A stretch of DNA of 64,000 nucleotides, from assembly GCF_002846365.1 (NCBI RefSeq), contig NZ_PJMW01000002.1, positions 3,348,001 through 3,412,000 on the forward strand, in the 5' to 3' direction. Under the pieces are notes generated by a model. That model was not told the origin of the DNA and searched no databases. It worked only from the letters and a program-made list of their open reading frames with translations. The position numbers and the translations under genes were made by a program. Positions 47,251-55,460 of this stretch are shown here, piece by piece. This DNA is from Nocardia fluminea (lineage in GTDB: Bacteria; Actinomycetota; Actinomycetes; Mycobacteriales; Mycobacteriaceae). The number at the start of each line of letters is the position of its first letter. The stretch's first letter is position 1.

Positions 47251-47513
47251 AGTACGAGTTCCGCTTCCACGAATCGGCTTGGCGTGAACTGCGCGATCTG
47301 GAACAGCGGGACGCAATGCGTATCCTGACTGCCCTCACGACCCTCGGTGACGACCCGTACGCCGAGGGTCTGGCCATCCGAAAACTCGTCGGCGTGGACG
47401 CCTATCGACTCAGAGTGGGCCGGTTTCGGGTTGTCTACCAGGTGCAAGACGAAGTGCTGGTGATCCTGGTCGTAAAGGTTGGGTGGCGCCGGGACGTCTA
47501 CCGCGACCTTTGA
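47247..47513 (+). CDS. RelE/ParE-type toxin
   Basis: An 88-residue toxin of the RelE superfamily. The short fold reads KYEFRFHESAWRELRDLEQRDAMRILTALTTL, LVGVDAYRLRVGRFRVVYQV, and a C-terminal strand VLVILVVKVGWRRDVY. Such toxins are ribosome-dependent mRNA interferases or gyrase poisons. A GTG start overlaps the antitoxin TGA. Whether it is RelE-like or ParE-like is not decidable from sequence alone. Confidence 0.88.
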   Translation: MKYEFRFHESAWRELRDLEQRDAMRILTALTTLGDDPYAEGLAIRKLVGVDAYRLRVGRFRVVYQVQDEVLVILVVKVGWRRDVYRDL

Positions 47514-47706
47514 CTGAGCACCCGAGGGGCTCTCAACCTGGTTTTGTCGAGCTCAATTCATGCCGCACATCGGCGCAGACACTGATTCAGTCTTCTGAGA
47601 ATTCAGATGCGCAGCGCCGGGCCGGTCGCGAGCTGGGCTCGGCGTCCGCTGTGGCTGGTAGACCCTGGTGGAGGGCGGTTCGGGTGGGCCACGTAGAACT
47701 GAGCGA

Positions 47707-48765
47707 ATGACGCGGTATGCATTCGATTCGGGGGCGGGAACGCTGGTCGCCACCTGGGGGACCGGTCGCGGTGATGTCGCCGAGACGATCGCCCAGGTGC
47801 CGGTTGCCGAGCACGGGGTGGAGCTGGCGGCGGCACTGGCGAGTCTGGCGCGGTTCCAGTGGCGGACCTATACCCATCCGGCGACCGCTGCCGGGGACCC
47901 CGATGTCGTGAACGGGGAAGCGTGGCGACGGGCGGAGGAGCGTAACCGCTTCGCGAAGGTCGAAGCGGCGTTGCGCACCCCCAATCTGCCCGACGACGAC
48001 GGGTGCATGCTGGTCTTCTACAGCCCCATCGAGGAATCCGCGCACCACGTGGGTCGTGTGCTCCATGCGATCGGTGACGCGAACCTGGTGGACCGGGTCG
48101 TGAACGAGGTGCTCACCGAGCAGGCGGCGATCACGGCCGCGGAACTGGGTGACCTGGCGGGTCGAGCCAGGCAGGCCGTCGAACTCACCCGGCCGGAGAT
48201 CTCCCCGGTGCAGGTGCACGCGGCCGACAGCCTGCTCCGGGTGAATCCCTTGGGCACGATCGACCTGTTCACTGAACTGGATCCTGCCGCCGCCTCGGTC
48301 GCCGCCGCGCACTGGCTGCGGGCCGCGGCGACGGTGGCGGGCGAGATCACGGGCCTCGAGCCGGTGGATGTGGTCGCCGAGGCGGACGACATCGAAGCAC
48401 TCCAGGTGGAAACGCCGACCGTGGTCCTCGAACGGCTCGTCGCGGGGGAGACGCCCACTCAGGTGGTGGTCGACCTGATCGCCGATGCCATCGCGGTCTC
48501 CGAGGGCAAGGTCCGCGATCTGGACGGGATCATCGAGGCGGCGCAGGAGATCGAGGAGAGCGACGAGGACGACGATCTCGACGCCTGGACCGACGGCTAC
48601 CGCATCTGCCGACTCGACCCCACTCGCCCCGCGATCGATCTGCTCGAGGACCTGCTGGGCGCCATCCGAGGGTGCTGGCTGGTCTTCAGCGAAGCGGACA
48701 GCGGCACCCCGTTCGAGGATGCCGTTCGCACCGAAGCGGATGCCGATACCTCCCGCTTGCAGTAG
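47707..48765 (+). CDS. Hypothetical protein (352 aa)
   Basis: I do not recognise this protein. It is cytosolic and acidic, with no signal or membrane helix. The first 250 residues are Ala/Leu/Val/Glu-rich and probably helical. The C-terminal part contains an acidic cluster (EESDEDDDLDAW, about 295-305) and ends with IRGCWLVFSEADSGTPFEDAVRTEAD. The sequence is conserved in style with Nocardia/Rhodococcus proteins of unknown function. It follows the toxin-antitoxin pair by 194 bases and is followed by a hairpin. Confidence 0.7.
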   Translation: MTRYAFDSGAGTLVATWGTGRGDVAETIAQVPVAEHGVELAAALASLARFQWRTYTHPATAAGDPDVVNGEAWRRAEERNRFAKVEAALRTPNLPDDDGCMLVFYSPIEESAHHVGRVLHAIGDANLVDRVVNEVLTEQAAITAAELGDLAGRARQAVELTRPEISPVQVHAADSLLRVNPLGTIDLFTELDPAAASVAAAHWLRAAATVAGEITGLEPVDVVAEADDIEALQVETPTVVLERLVAGETPTQVVVDLIADAIAVSEGKVRDLDGIIEAAQEIEESDEDDDLDAWTDGYRICRLDPTRPAIDLLEDLLGAIRGCWLVFSEADSGTPFEDAVRTEADADTSRLQ

Positions 48766-48782
48766 CTCCTACTCCACCGAAA

Positions 48783-48821
48783 AGCCCTGTGCCGCAGGAT
48801 GTTCACCTGTGGCACAGGGCT
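48783..48821. terminator. Hairpin between convergent genes
   Basis: A stem AGCCCTGTGCC / GGCACAGGGCT (48783-48793 with 48811-48821) with inner GCAGG/CCTGT pairing lies between the 352-residue hypothetical and the convergent DUF5302 gene. It can terminate both. Confidence 0.7.
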
Positions 48822-48856
48822 GTTCGTCGAGGGGAAAAGCTCCGCTTGCCGCGAAA

Positions 48857-49066
48857 CTATCCGCCGGCGCGACGGCGGAAAGTCCGCTTCCCGCCCGCCT
48901 GCGCATGCGTCCCCCGCACTTTGGCGGCATTCTGGGCCGCTCCACCAGCGGAGGAGTGGCCGTTCTTCCGCTCCAGCGCCTCGCGGAACCTCCGCTTCGT
49001 CGCCTCCTCCGGAGTTTCGATCGCATCCACGGACTGGTCGGCGGAGACTTCCTGTTCATCGGGCAT
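48857..49066 (-). CDS. Small DUF5302-like protein
   Basis: A 69-residue hydrophilic protein. The core ETPEEATKRRFREALERKNGHSS matches the DUF5302 pattern, followed by a basic, Gly/Arg-rich disordered tail ending RTFRRRAGG. The start is ATG 49066. Function unknown; it may bind nucleic acid, judging from charge only. Confidence 0.7.
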   Translation of the reverse strand: MPDEQEVSADQSVDAIETPEEATKRRFREALERKNGHSSAGGAAQNAAKVRGTHAQAGGKRTFRRRAGG

Positions 49067-49177
49067 GCGTACAGCCTGCCACCTCCGCGCACCTTCGAAC
49101 ACCATCGGCAGGACCATCGCCGAGCGCGCGAGGGCCCCTCGGTAGGATCCACCGATGCGGGGCAGGCCAGGAGGGAC

Positions 49178-50065
49178 GTGGCTTTGATCGAAGTATGGGG
49201 TGCGCGAGTCGCGGTCCGGTACGCGAACGGGCGGTTGGTGACGACGCCGCTGCGCGCCGACAACGAGATCGCGCTCGATGTCGGGGTGGCCGAGCTGGGC
49301 AGGATCGCCCTGGCCAACACCGAGGACGGGCAGATGGCGTTGCTGCTGTTCTTCCGGTCGGCGCAGTTCGTGGTCAACGGCGCGCCGACGGATCGTCATC
49401 CGGTGCCGGTGTTCCTCGAGACCGGCCTCCGCGAACAGGCGCAGGCGCTGATGAGAGCGGTCGAACGCGACCTCGTCAGCCTGCGCAGGGTGTTCCCGCC
49501 CCGGCCGAATCTGGTTCCGCCGCAATCGGTGCAGGGTCCGAGCGGTCCGCAACGACCCGATGTCACCGCGGCCGCGCGTCGGATGCGCCACGCGGGCAAC
49601 TCCGTACGCGAGATCGACATCCTGCACAGCTGCGCCCGTCCCGACGAGTACGTCCTCGAACTGGCTCAGGCCGGCCACGAGGGTGCTCCGGGCCTGGTCG
49701 TGATCACCACTCTGCGCCTGCTGTTCGTCTCCGCGTGGGCGGTCTACGAATTTCCGGTCTCGGTCCTCACCGGCGCCGAAGTGCGCACGGCGCCCGGACA
49801 GGTCGCCACCCTGCGAGTGTCGGGAGCGGGCACCGACCTCGATTTCGTCGACTGGGAACCCGCCGACTTCACCCGCATCACCGAGGCGGTCCGCCTCGCC
49901 TGCGAAATCGAGCACGTCGACGGTTCCATCGCCCAGTCGATGCCCTCCTCGGCCGACCTCTTCGGCGAATGGCAGCTGCTGGTGGAACGCCGCAAGCTGG
50001 GCATGGTCGACGACGATCCGTTCCGTCGTCAAGCCGTTGGCATCATGTTGACGATGCCGGGCTGA
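49178..50065 (+). CDS. Hypothetical protein with two PH-like beta domains
   Basis: A 295-residue soluble protein. Residues about 1-75 form a beta-rich unit (VWGARVAVRYANGRLVTTPLRADNEIALDV). A disordered Pro-rich linker follows (RVFPPRPNLVPPQSVQGPSGPQRPD), then a helical element. A second beta domain (about 190-250, LVVITTLRLLFVSAWAVYEFPVSVLTGAEV) resembles bacterial PH-like folds. AGGAGG sits better for TTG 49184 than for GTG 49178, so the start is ambiguous by two codons. Its last 23 bases overlap the convergent DUF1266 gene. Confidence 0.72.
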   Translation: MALIEVWGARVAVRYANGRLVTTPLRADNEIALDVGVAELGRIALANTEDGQMALLLFFRSAQFVVNGAPTDRHPVPVFLETGLREQAQALMRAVERDLVSLRRVFPPRPNLVPPQSVQGPSGPQRPDVTAAARRMRHAGNSVREIDILHSCARPDEYVLELAQAGHEGAPGLVVITTLRLLFVSAWAVYEFPVSVLTGAEVRTAPGQVATLRVSGAGTDLDFVDWEPADFTRITEAVRLACEIEHVDGSIAQSMPSSADLFGEWQLLVERRKLGMVDDDPFRRQAVGIMLTMPG

Positions 50066-50906
50066 ACACCGGCGCACCCGGATGCAGCGACACCCGCCGC
50101 CACGGACTCGACGGCCGCAGGTGTAGCCCCGCGATCATCCGCCTGCGTTCGGCCACTTGGCTTTTCGCGGCCGACAGATCTTGCGTGGCCGCCCAGAAGA
50201 TCGCACCGGTGAGGAACCCGTCGCCGAACTGGCGCCAGTTGCGATAGTGCTGACGCGCCCGATCCAGCCCGGTGAGCATGTGTTCCCATGCCTCGTCCTC
50301 GGTCAGGTATCCGGCGGTGCAGGCGGCGCGGGCGATGAACACCAGCCGTGCCAGATCCCATGCGGTGGCGTCGAGCTGGAGCGGCGTCGGCAGGCTGTCG
50401 GTGATGCCGAGTTTGATGGCCTGTAGCCAAGCGTCGTAGTCGCGATCGATCCCGGCGGGCCCGCGATACCCACGGAAACCCGAGAGGGTGTGCAGGAATT
50501 CGCGATGTTCGTCGGCCAGTCCGGAGCGGTCGACCCGGCCGGTGTCGGTCGCGGCCATGACGGCGAGTGGATGGACGAGTTCGAACAGCGGCGCGTGCAT
50601 CCCGGCCAGCAACCGTCGCACGGTGTCGTGCGCGTCCTCGGCGTTGTCGACGCCCCACGACTCGTGCAGGCCTTCGATCGCGGTCTCGCGCCGCGTCGAG
50701 GCGCTGTCGGGCTCCTCCGGGAGGAACGCGACGCCGTCGCACTGGGCACCCCAACTGCGCCCGTAATACGCGCCGACAGCCAGTGCCCTGATCCGGTCGT
50801 CGTCGACAGTCGCCCCCGACCACACGTCCGGTTCGATGTCGATATCCGCACCGGGAAAGCCCGCCACCCGCGGCCGTCCACCCCGCACTGCTGCTGTCGG
50901 TTGCAT
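50043..50906 (-). CDS. DUF1266-domain protein
   Basis: A 287-residue cytosolic protein. The C-terminal half matches the DUF1266 pattern: TAWDLARLVFIARAACTAGYLTEDEAWEHMLTGLDRARQHYRNWRQFGDGFLTGAIFW. The N-terminal part reads as a partner domain with GAYYGRSWGAQCDGVAFLPEEPDS. GAGGGG lies five bases before the ATG. Function unknown; the family appears near effectors in some genomes. It overlaps the convergent PH-like gene by 23 bases. Confidence 0.82.
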   Translation of the reverse strand: MQPTAAVRGGRPRVAGFPGADIDIEPDVWSGATVDDDRIRALAVGAYYGRSWGAQCDGVAFLPEEPDSASTRRETAIEGLHESWGVDNAEDAHDTVRRLLAGMHAPLFELVHPLAVMAATDTGRVDRSGLADEHREFLHTLSGFRGYRGPAGIDRDYDAWLQAIKLGITDSLPTPLQLDATAWDLARLVFIARAACTAGYLTEDEAWEHMLTGLDRARQHYRNWRQFGDGFLTGAIFWAATQDLSAAKSQVAERRRMIAGLHLRPSSPWRRVSLHPGAPVFSPASST

Positions 50907-51008
50907 TGGCACCCCTCTGCCGAGCCGAACGTCGTGCCGTCAGATCTTACGTACCGGGTGATCACGGTGCGTCGGCCACCTGTCGGTGGGCGGGACTACC
51001 GTCGAAGT

Positions 51009-51704
51009 GTGGCGGAATACCGGGAACGCGAGTCGCGGCTGGACCGAGCGGTGGTCTGGTCGCGAACCATGCCCGCCGCCTCCGGTCCCGTCACCGTTTT
51101 TCCCGACGGGTGCATGGATCTGATCTGGACCGAGGGCACGCTGATGGTGGCGGGCCCGGACAGTCGTGCGTTCGTCGCACCGGCCGCGCGTGCCATGGAA
51201 TTCGTGGGTGTCAGGTTCGCACCGGGCACCGCGCCCACGTTGCTCGGGGTTCCGGCGGTGGAACTGCTCAACCAGCGGGTCGACCTGGCCGAGATCGCAC
51301 CGTCGCGCACCACCCGCGAACTCGTCGACCGCATCGACAACGCGCCCGACCGCGTTGCCGCCTTGGAAGCGATCGCATTACGATTCGCCGCCGACAACGG
51401 CCCTGCCGATCCGGCGCTCACCGCCGTTGTCGACGCCCTTTCGGCGGGTGCGACGGTCGCCGAAACCGCCGATCGGACGAGCATGTCGGCCCGGATGCTG
51501 CACCGGCGCTCCCTGTTCGCCTTCGGCTACGGACCCAAGATGTTGGCCCGCATTCTTCGATTCCAACGTGCGCTCGCGGCGCTTCGCACCGGAATTCCGG
51601 CGGCGCACATCGCCGCCGTGACCGGCTTCGCCGACCAGGCGCACCTGTCCCGGGAGGTCCGTGACCTGGCGGGATGCTCGGTGCGCACCCTGCAAACCCG
51701 CTGA
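51009..51704 (+). CDS. AraC-family regulator with DUF6597-type N-terminus
   Basis: A 231-residue AraC regulator. The N-terminal DUF6597-like domain begins with GPVTVFPDGCMDLIWTEG and continues to GVRFAPGTAPTLLGVPA. The C-terminal double helix-turn-helix contains SMSARMLHRRSLFAFGYGPKMLARILRFQRALAALR and HIAAVTGFADQAHLSREVRDLAGCS. GTG start at 51009. The target genes are unknown. Confidence 0.85.
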   Translation: MAEYRERESRLDRAVVWSRTMPAASGPVTVFPDGCMDLIWTEGTLMVAGPDSRAFVAPAARAMEFVGVRFAPGTAPTLLGVPAVELLNQRVDLAEIAPSRTTRELVDRIDNAPDRVAALEAIALRFAADNGPADPALTAVVDALSAGATVAETADRTSMSARMLHRRSLFAFGYGPKMLARILRFQRALAALRTGIPAAHIAAVTGFADQAHLSREVRDLAGCSVRTLQTR

Positions 51705-51829
51705 CCGGGCGTCGCACCGCCCGGAAAGTCTCATTCGGCACAGCGTGACGGAAGGATTAGGCTCATTGGTGCACGCCCCGTCGCAAGTGCTTAGGCCAGT
51801 CCGAAACACCGACGAGAGGATGTGACCTG

Positions 51830-52318
51830 ATGATCGACGAATCCGTGTACTCCACGCTCCGGATCGAGGCAGAACGAGACGAAATCCGCCGGCTTGTCGT
51901 CGGCGCGGTCGTCGTCCGCCATCATCGAGTGCTCATCCTGCGTCGCCGACGATCGGACTTCCTGGGTGGCCGGTGGGAGTTGCCCAGCGGCGTCGTCGAG
52001 CCGGGTGAGGCACTCGACGAAGCGCTGGCCCGTGAAGTGGCGGAGGAAACGGGTCTCGAGGTCACCGGAGTCAGCGACTACCTCGGCGATTTCGACTACC
52101 TGACCGGTGCGGGCGCCCGCACCAGGCAGTTCACCTTCGTCGTCGAGGTGGCCGCCACGGGACCGGTGACGCTCACCGAGCACGACGCGCACCTGTGGAC
52201 CAGGCTCACCGGGGAACCCCCGGTCAGCGACGAGGTCCGGGAGATGCTCGGTCGCTATCAGCGGCGTCAGCGCGATCCCCACGACTGGTCGTCCTATTCG
52301 GCGGGCAACGGCGCGTAG
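51830..52318 (+). CDS. Nudix hydrolase
   Basis: A 162-residue Nudix hydrolase. The Nudix box is GVVEPGEALDEALAREVAEETGLEV, with the expected metal-binding Glu residues. Hydrolyses a nucleoside diphosphate linked to another moiety, but the substrate is unknown. ATG start with GAGAGG upstream. Its last 25 bases overlap the convergent VOC gene. Confidence 0.9.
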   Translation: MIDESVYSTLRIEAERDEIRRLVVGAVVVRHHRVLILRRRRSDFLGGRWELPSGVVEPGEALDEALAREVAEETGLEVTGVSDYLGDFDYLTGAGARTRQFTFVVEVAATGPVTLTEHDAHLWTRLTGEPPVSDEVREMLGRYQRRQRDPHDWSSYSAGNGA

Positions 52319-52692
52319 AGGTCGATTCCGTGCCCGTCGGGGTCGGCGAGCGAGGCGTAGCGCTGACCCCAGAAGGCATCCCACGGTGGGAGTTCGCCGT
52401 GATAGCCGGCATCGACGAGCTCGGCGTAGAGCTTGTCGACCTCGGCCGGATCGGCGCATCGGAACGCGAGACTGCTGCGGCCGGGACCGGTCGGCGGCTG
52501 CCATCCCGGCGTGAAGGAGGCAATCGTCGCCTCGGTGTCCAGCGCCAGCCGAAGGCCGTTGCCGATCACCGCCTCGGCATGTCCCTCCGCTTCGGCACCG
52601 TCCGGAAAGACCAGTCCCAGCCTGCGGTAGAAGGCCACCGAAGCGGCCATATCGGAAACAACAACGGACACGACATCGAGCTGTGGAGTCAT
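52294..52692 (-). CDS. VOC-family (glyoxalase/dioxygenase fold) protein
   Basis: A 132-residue single-domain VOC protein. MTPQLDVVSVVVSDMAASVAFYRRLGL and the C-terminal YASLADPDGHGIDLYAP are typical. The metal ligand pattern is incomplete, so it may be a binding protein such as a bleomycin-resistance-like or antibiotic-binding protein. ATG start. Confidence 0.87.
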   Translation of the reverse strand: MTPQLDVVSVVVSDMAASVAFYRRLGLVFPDGAEAEGHAEAVIGNGLRLALDTEATIASFTPGWQPPTGPGRSSLAFRCADPAEVDKLYAELVDAGYHGELPPWDAFWGQRYASLADPDGHGIDLYAPLPAE

Positions 52693-52744
52693 ACTCGCAG
52701 CGTAAACACCCGAACGTGGGTGCGTCTTGAACGAATCGGACGCG

Positions 52745-53158
52745 TCAGCGGGCGGGCACCGGCAGCAGTTCGGCGATCAGATTGCCGATCAGGATTCGCA
52801 GGTGGTCGCGAATGCCGCGCACCACTTCGATCGGCTGCCCGGCCGGATCCGACAGCACCCAGTCCCGGTAGCTGATCCCGGGAAAATACGGGCACACGTC
52901 GCCGCAGCCCATCGTGACCACCACATCCGAGAGCCCGACAGCATCGTCGGTGAGCGCGGTCGGCCTGCGGCCGGCGATGTCGATCCCGATCTCGGCCATC
53001 GCCACCACCGCGGCGGGGTTCAGCGCGTCGGCCGGTTCGCTGCCCGCGGTGCGCACCTCGATCCGGTCACCGGCCATGGCGCGAAGAAGACCCGCCGCCA
53101 TCTGTGATCGGCCCGCGTTGTGGACGCAGACGAACAGCACGCTGGGAGTGTGGGCCAT
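52745..53158 (-). CDS. arsC: Arsenate reductase (arsenate-mycothiol transferase-like)
   Basis: A 137-residue low-molecular-weight phosphatase-fold reductase. The catalytic loop CVHNAGRSQ begins near residue 10, and MGCGDVCP follows. Actinobacterial members couple arsenate reduction to mycothiol. There is no arsR, acr3 or arsB nearby, so this gene stands alone. ATG 53158 with AAAGGG upstream. Confidence 0.85.
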   Translation of the reverse strand: MAHTPSVLFVCVHNAGRSQMAAGLLRAMAGDRIEVRTAGSEPADALNPAAVVAMAEIGIDIAGRRPTALTDDAVGLSDVVVTMGCGDVCPYFPGISYRDWVLSDPAGQPIEVVRGIRDHLRILIGNLIAELLPVPAR

Positions 53159-53294
53159 GGTCGCCCTTTCGGCGCAGGAGCGAAGTGCTTGTGGCGCTTC
53201 GGATATCACCCGCCATCATTCCATCAGCGCGGCGCGGCGGGGAACGGTGTGGGCGAACCGGCGACGATGTTGTCCGAGCGGTGTCCGCACCGCG

Positions 53295-54596
53295 TCAGCC
53301 GAGTGAGCCGAGTACCCGGTGCACGTAGTCGTTGGCGAACACCCCGGTGGGGTCGAAGCGGCGCCGCACCGCGGTGAAGCGGTCCCAGTCGGGGTAGCGC
53401 GGGCGCAGGGTTTCGGCGGTCTGGAAGTGGCGCTTGCCCCAGTGCGGCCTGCCGTCGTAGGTGTCGAACACCGCCTCGCACGCGCGGAAGTACGGTTCCC
53501 ACACCATGCCCTGGTACTGGTGTACCGCGATGTAGCAGGTGTCGCGTCCGCCCGCGGGGGACAGGAAGGCGTCGTCGGGGGCGACCCAGCGCACCTCGAT
53601 CGGCATCGGTGTGCCGAATCGCCTTCCCAGCGCGAGTATCTCGCGAATCGCCTCGGCGGCGTGCGCGCGCGGGATCGCGTATTCCATCTCGTTGAACTTC
53701 ACCAGTCGCGGGGTGGAGAACACGCGGTAGGACCGGTCGACCTGTCGGTTGTTGCTCCCGGCGAGCGTGGCGGCGCGGTGAATCAGGGGGAGGGCGGCGG
53801 GAATTCGCCGACCCAGCCTGCACATGCCGTCGTAGACGTGGTTGGCGATCAGGATGTCGTTGATCCACTCGCTCACCGCGGCGCGGGGTTGCTCCGGCGC
53901 CTGCGTGCGATCGATGGCCTTGGTCATCGCGGTGGGGCTGTGCGGGAACGCGAAGAACTCGAAATGAGCACTGCCGTCGGCGAATTCGTCGATGTCGGCG
54001 AGCACCTCGTCCAGCGGAACCGGCCGTTCGACGCACTCCAGCACGAACGACGGTTCGAGTTGCAGGGTGGCCGCGGTGACGACGCCGAGCGCGCCGACGC
54101 TGACCCGCGCCGCCTTCCAGCCCTCGGCGTCGGTCTGTTCGTTGAGCTCTACCCGGGTGCCGTCCGCGCGCAGCACCTCCACCGAGTGCAGTGCCGCGGA
54201 GATATTGCGCAGCCGGGAACCGGTGCCGTGGGTGGCGGTGGCGGTGGCGCCCGCGAGGCTCTGCGTATCGATGTCGCCGAGGTTGGGGAAGGCGAGGCCG
54301 TGGTCGTGCAGCAACGGGCTCGCGGCGTGCAGCGAGATCCCCGCCTCCACCCGCACGCGTCCGTTGGCGGCGTCGACGTCGAGAACCTTGTTCAGACCAC
54401 TGAGATCGATCAGGGTGCCGTCGGTGAGCACGGCGTCGGTGAACGAATGTCCCGACCCGGCGACGCGCACGGTCCGCCCCGCGGCGGCCGATTCGGTCAC
54501 CATCTCGGCCAGTTCCTCGACGTCACGCGGCGCGGCGACGACGGCGGGTGTGCAGCTCTGCTGGCCTGCCCAGTTCACCCAGGTGCTCTTGGTCAT
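53295..54596 (-). CDS. FAD-dependent D-arabinono/L-gulono-lactone oxidase
   Basis: A 433-residue FAD enzyme of the aldonolactone oxidase family, similar to M. tuberculosis Rv1771. The FAD domain has VAGSGHSFTD and SLAGATATATHGTGS. The C-terminal domain has the conserved HWGKRHF. Oxidises an aldonolactone, possibly in ascorbate-like or sugar acid metabolism. ATG start. It lies beside the divergent TetR/MFS pair without an obvious link. Confidence 0.85.
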   Translation of the reverse strand: MTKSTWVNWAGQQSCTPAVVAAPRDVEELAEMVTESAAAGRTVRVAGSGHSFTDAVLTDGTLIDLSGLNKVLDVDAANGRVRVEAGISLHAASPLLHDHGLAFPNLGDIDTQSLAGATATATHGTGSRLRNISAALHSVEVLRADGTRVELNEQTDAEGWKAARVSVGALGVVTAATLQLEPSFVLECVERPVPLDEVLADIDEFADGSAHFEFFAFPHSPTAMTKAIDRTQAPEQPRAAVSEWINDILIANHVYDGMCRLGRRIPAALPLIHRAATLAGSNNRQVDRSYRVFSTPRLVKFNEMEYAIPRAHAAEAIREILALGRRFGTPMPIEVRWVAPDDAFLSPAGGRDTCYIAVHQYQGMVWEPYFRACEAVFDTYDGRPHWGKRHFQTAETLRPRYPDWDRFTAVRRRFDPTGVFANDYVHRVLGSLG

Positions 54597-54653
54597 GTGT
54601 CCAACAGTAGGGCATGCACTGTGACGCGCGCTACTGGCCGGGCGGCTTCGGTC

Positions 54654-55331
54654 TCAGCGGCGGCGTCCGAGGCAGCCTGCGGCCTTGGCCTGCTCGACCT
54701 CCTCGTTGGTCATCGGCGCGACCAGTAGTGGCCTGCGCGGCACCGCGTCGGTGCGGACACCGTTGAGAGCGATGGCCATATACCGTTGCCAGACTTCGGA
54801 ATTCACCGGTCCGGCGAATTCGGCGATCGTGTTCACCATGTGGATCAGCGCGAAGAAGTCGGTGGTCGCGACATCGGGGTCGATCGCCCCCGCCGCGCGC
54901 GCACGATCGATGATGCCCGCGACCGCCGGTTGGATCCGGTCGCGCAACTCGGCGAAACGGGCCGGGTCCTCTTCGAGTTCGAGCATCACCTCGCCGAAAC
55001 CGCGGTTGGTCGCCAGGTGTTTGCACGCACTCTCGAAGAACTCGACGAGTGCCAGCCAGGCGTCCGGGTTGCTCATGGCCGCGTCGGCCGCGTCGGCGAA
55101 GTCCTTCACGTGCTGGTCGAAGACCTCGGCGATCAGTTCCTTCTTGTTGGCGAAGCGCCGGTACACCGTGCCGACGCCGACGCCCGCGCGTTCGGCCACG
55201 TCATCGAGGGTGATCTCCAGGCCGTGATCGGCGAATAGCTCACGGGCGGCCGCGACGATGCGTTGCTGATTGCGCGCGGCGTCGGCGCGCAGCCTGCGGG
55301 GTGGTGTGGCGGTCGTCGTGGCGTGATTCAC
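54654..55331 (-). CDS. TetR-family repressor
   Basis: A 225-residue TetR regulator. The N-terminal helix-turn-helix is RIVAAARELFADHGLEITLDDVAERAGVGVGTVYRRFANKKEL (about 24-66). The ligand domain includes SNPDAWLALVEFFESACKHLATNRGFGEVML. GTG 55331 has AGGATG upstream; a TAGGAT in the same place could be a -10 for a leaderless start. It is divergent from the MFS gene and most likely represses it. Confidence 0.88.
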   Translation of the reverse strand: MNHATTTATPPRRLRADAARNQQRIVAAARELFADHGLEITLDDVAERAGVGVGTVYRRFANKKELIAEVFDQHVKDFADAADAAMSNPDAWLALVEFFESACKHLATNRGFGEVMLELEEDPARFAELRDRIQPAVAGIIDRARAAGAIDPDVATTDFFALIHMVNTIAEFAGPVNSEVWQRYMAIALNGVRTDAVPRRPLLVAPMTNEEVEQAKAAGCLGRRR

Positions 55332-55401
55332 AAGTACATCCTATCAATCCGGGGATTAAGTGGAGGTCATTTCTCCGTTACTCTGGTAGCTTCGAATGAA
55401 G

Positions 55402-55418
55402 CGGAGGCGGTATCTCCG
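55402..55418. promoter_or_regulatory. Candidate TetR operator upstream of the MFS efflux gene
   Basis: An inverted repeat CGGAG-N7-CTCCG (55402-55406 with 55414-55418) lies 43 bases before the MFS ATG. A related TTCTCCGTTA occurs at 55371-55380, so two half-similar copies exist. Modest evidence. Confidence 0.42.
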
Positions 55419-55460
55419 ATTATGCCACCAGAATCCACCCGCAGACCTACTAGGGGAGTT

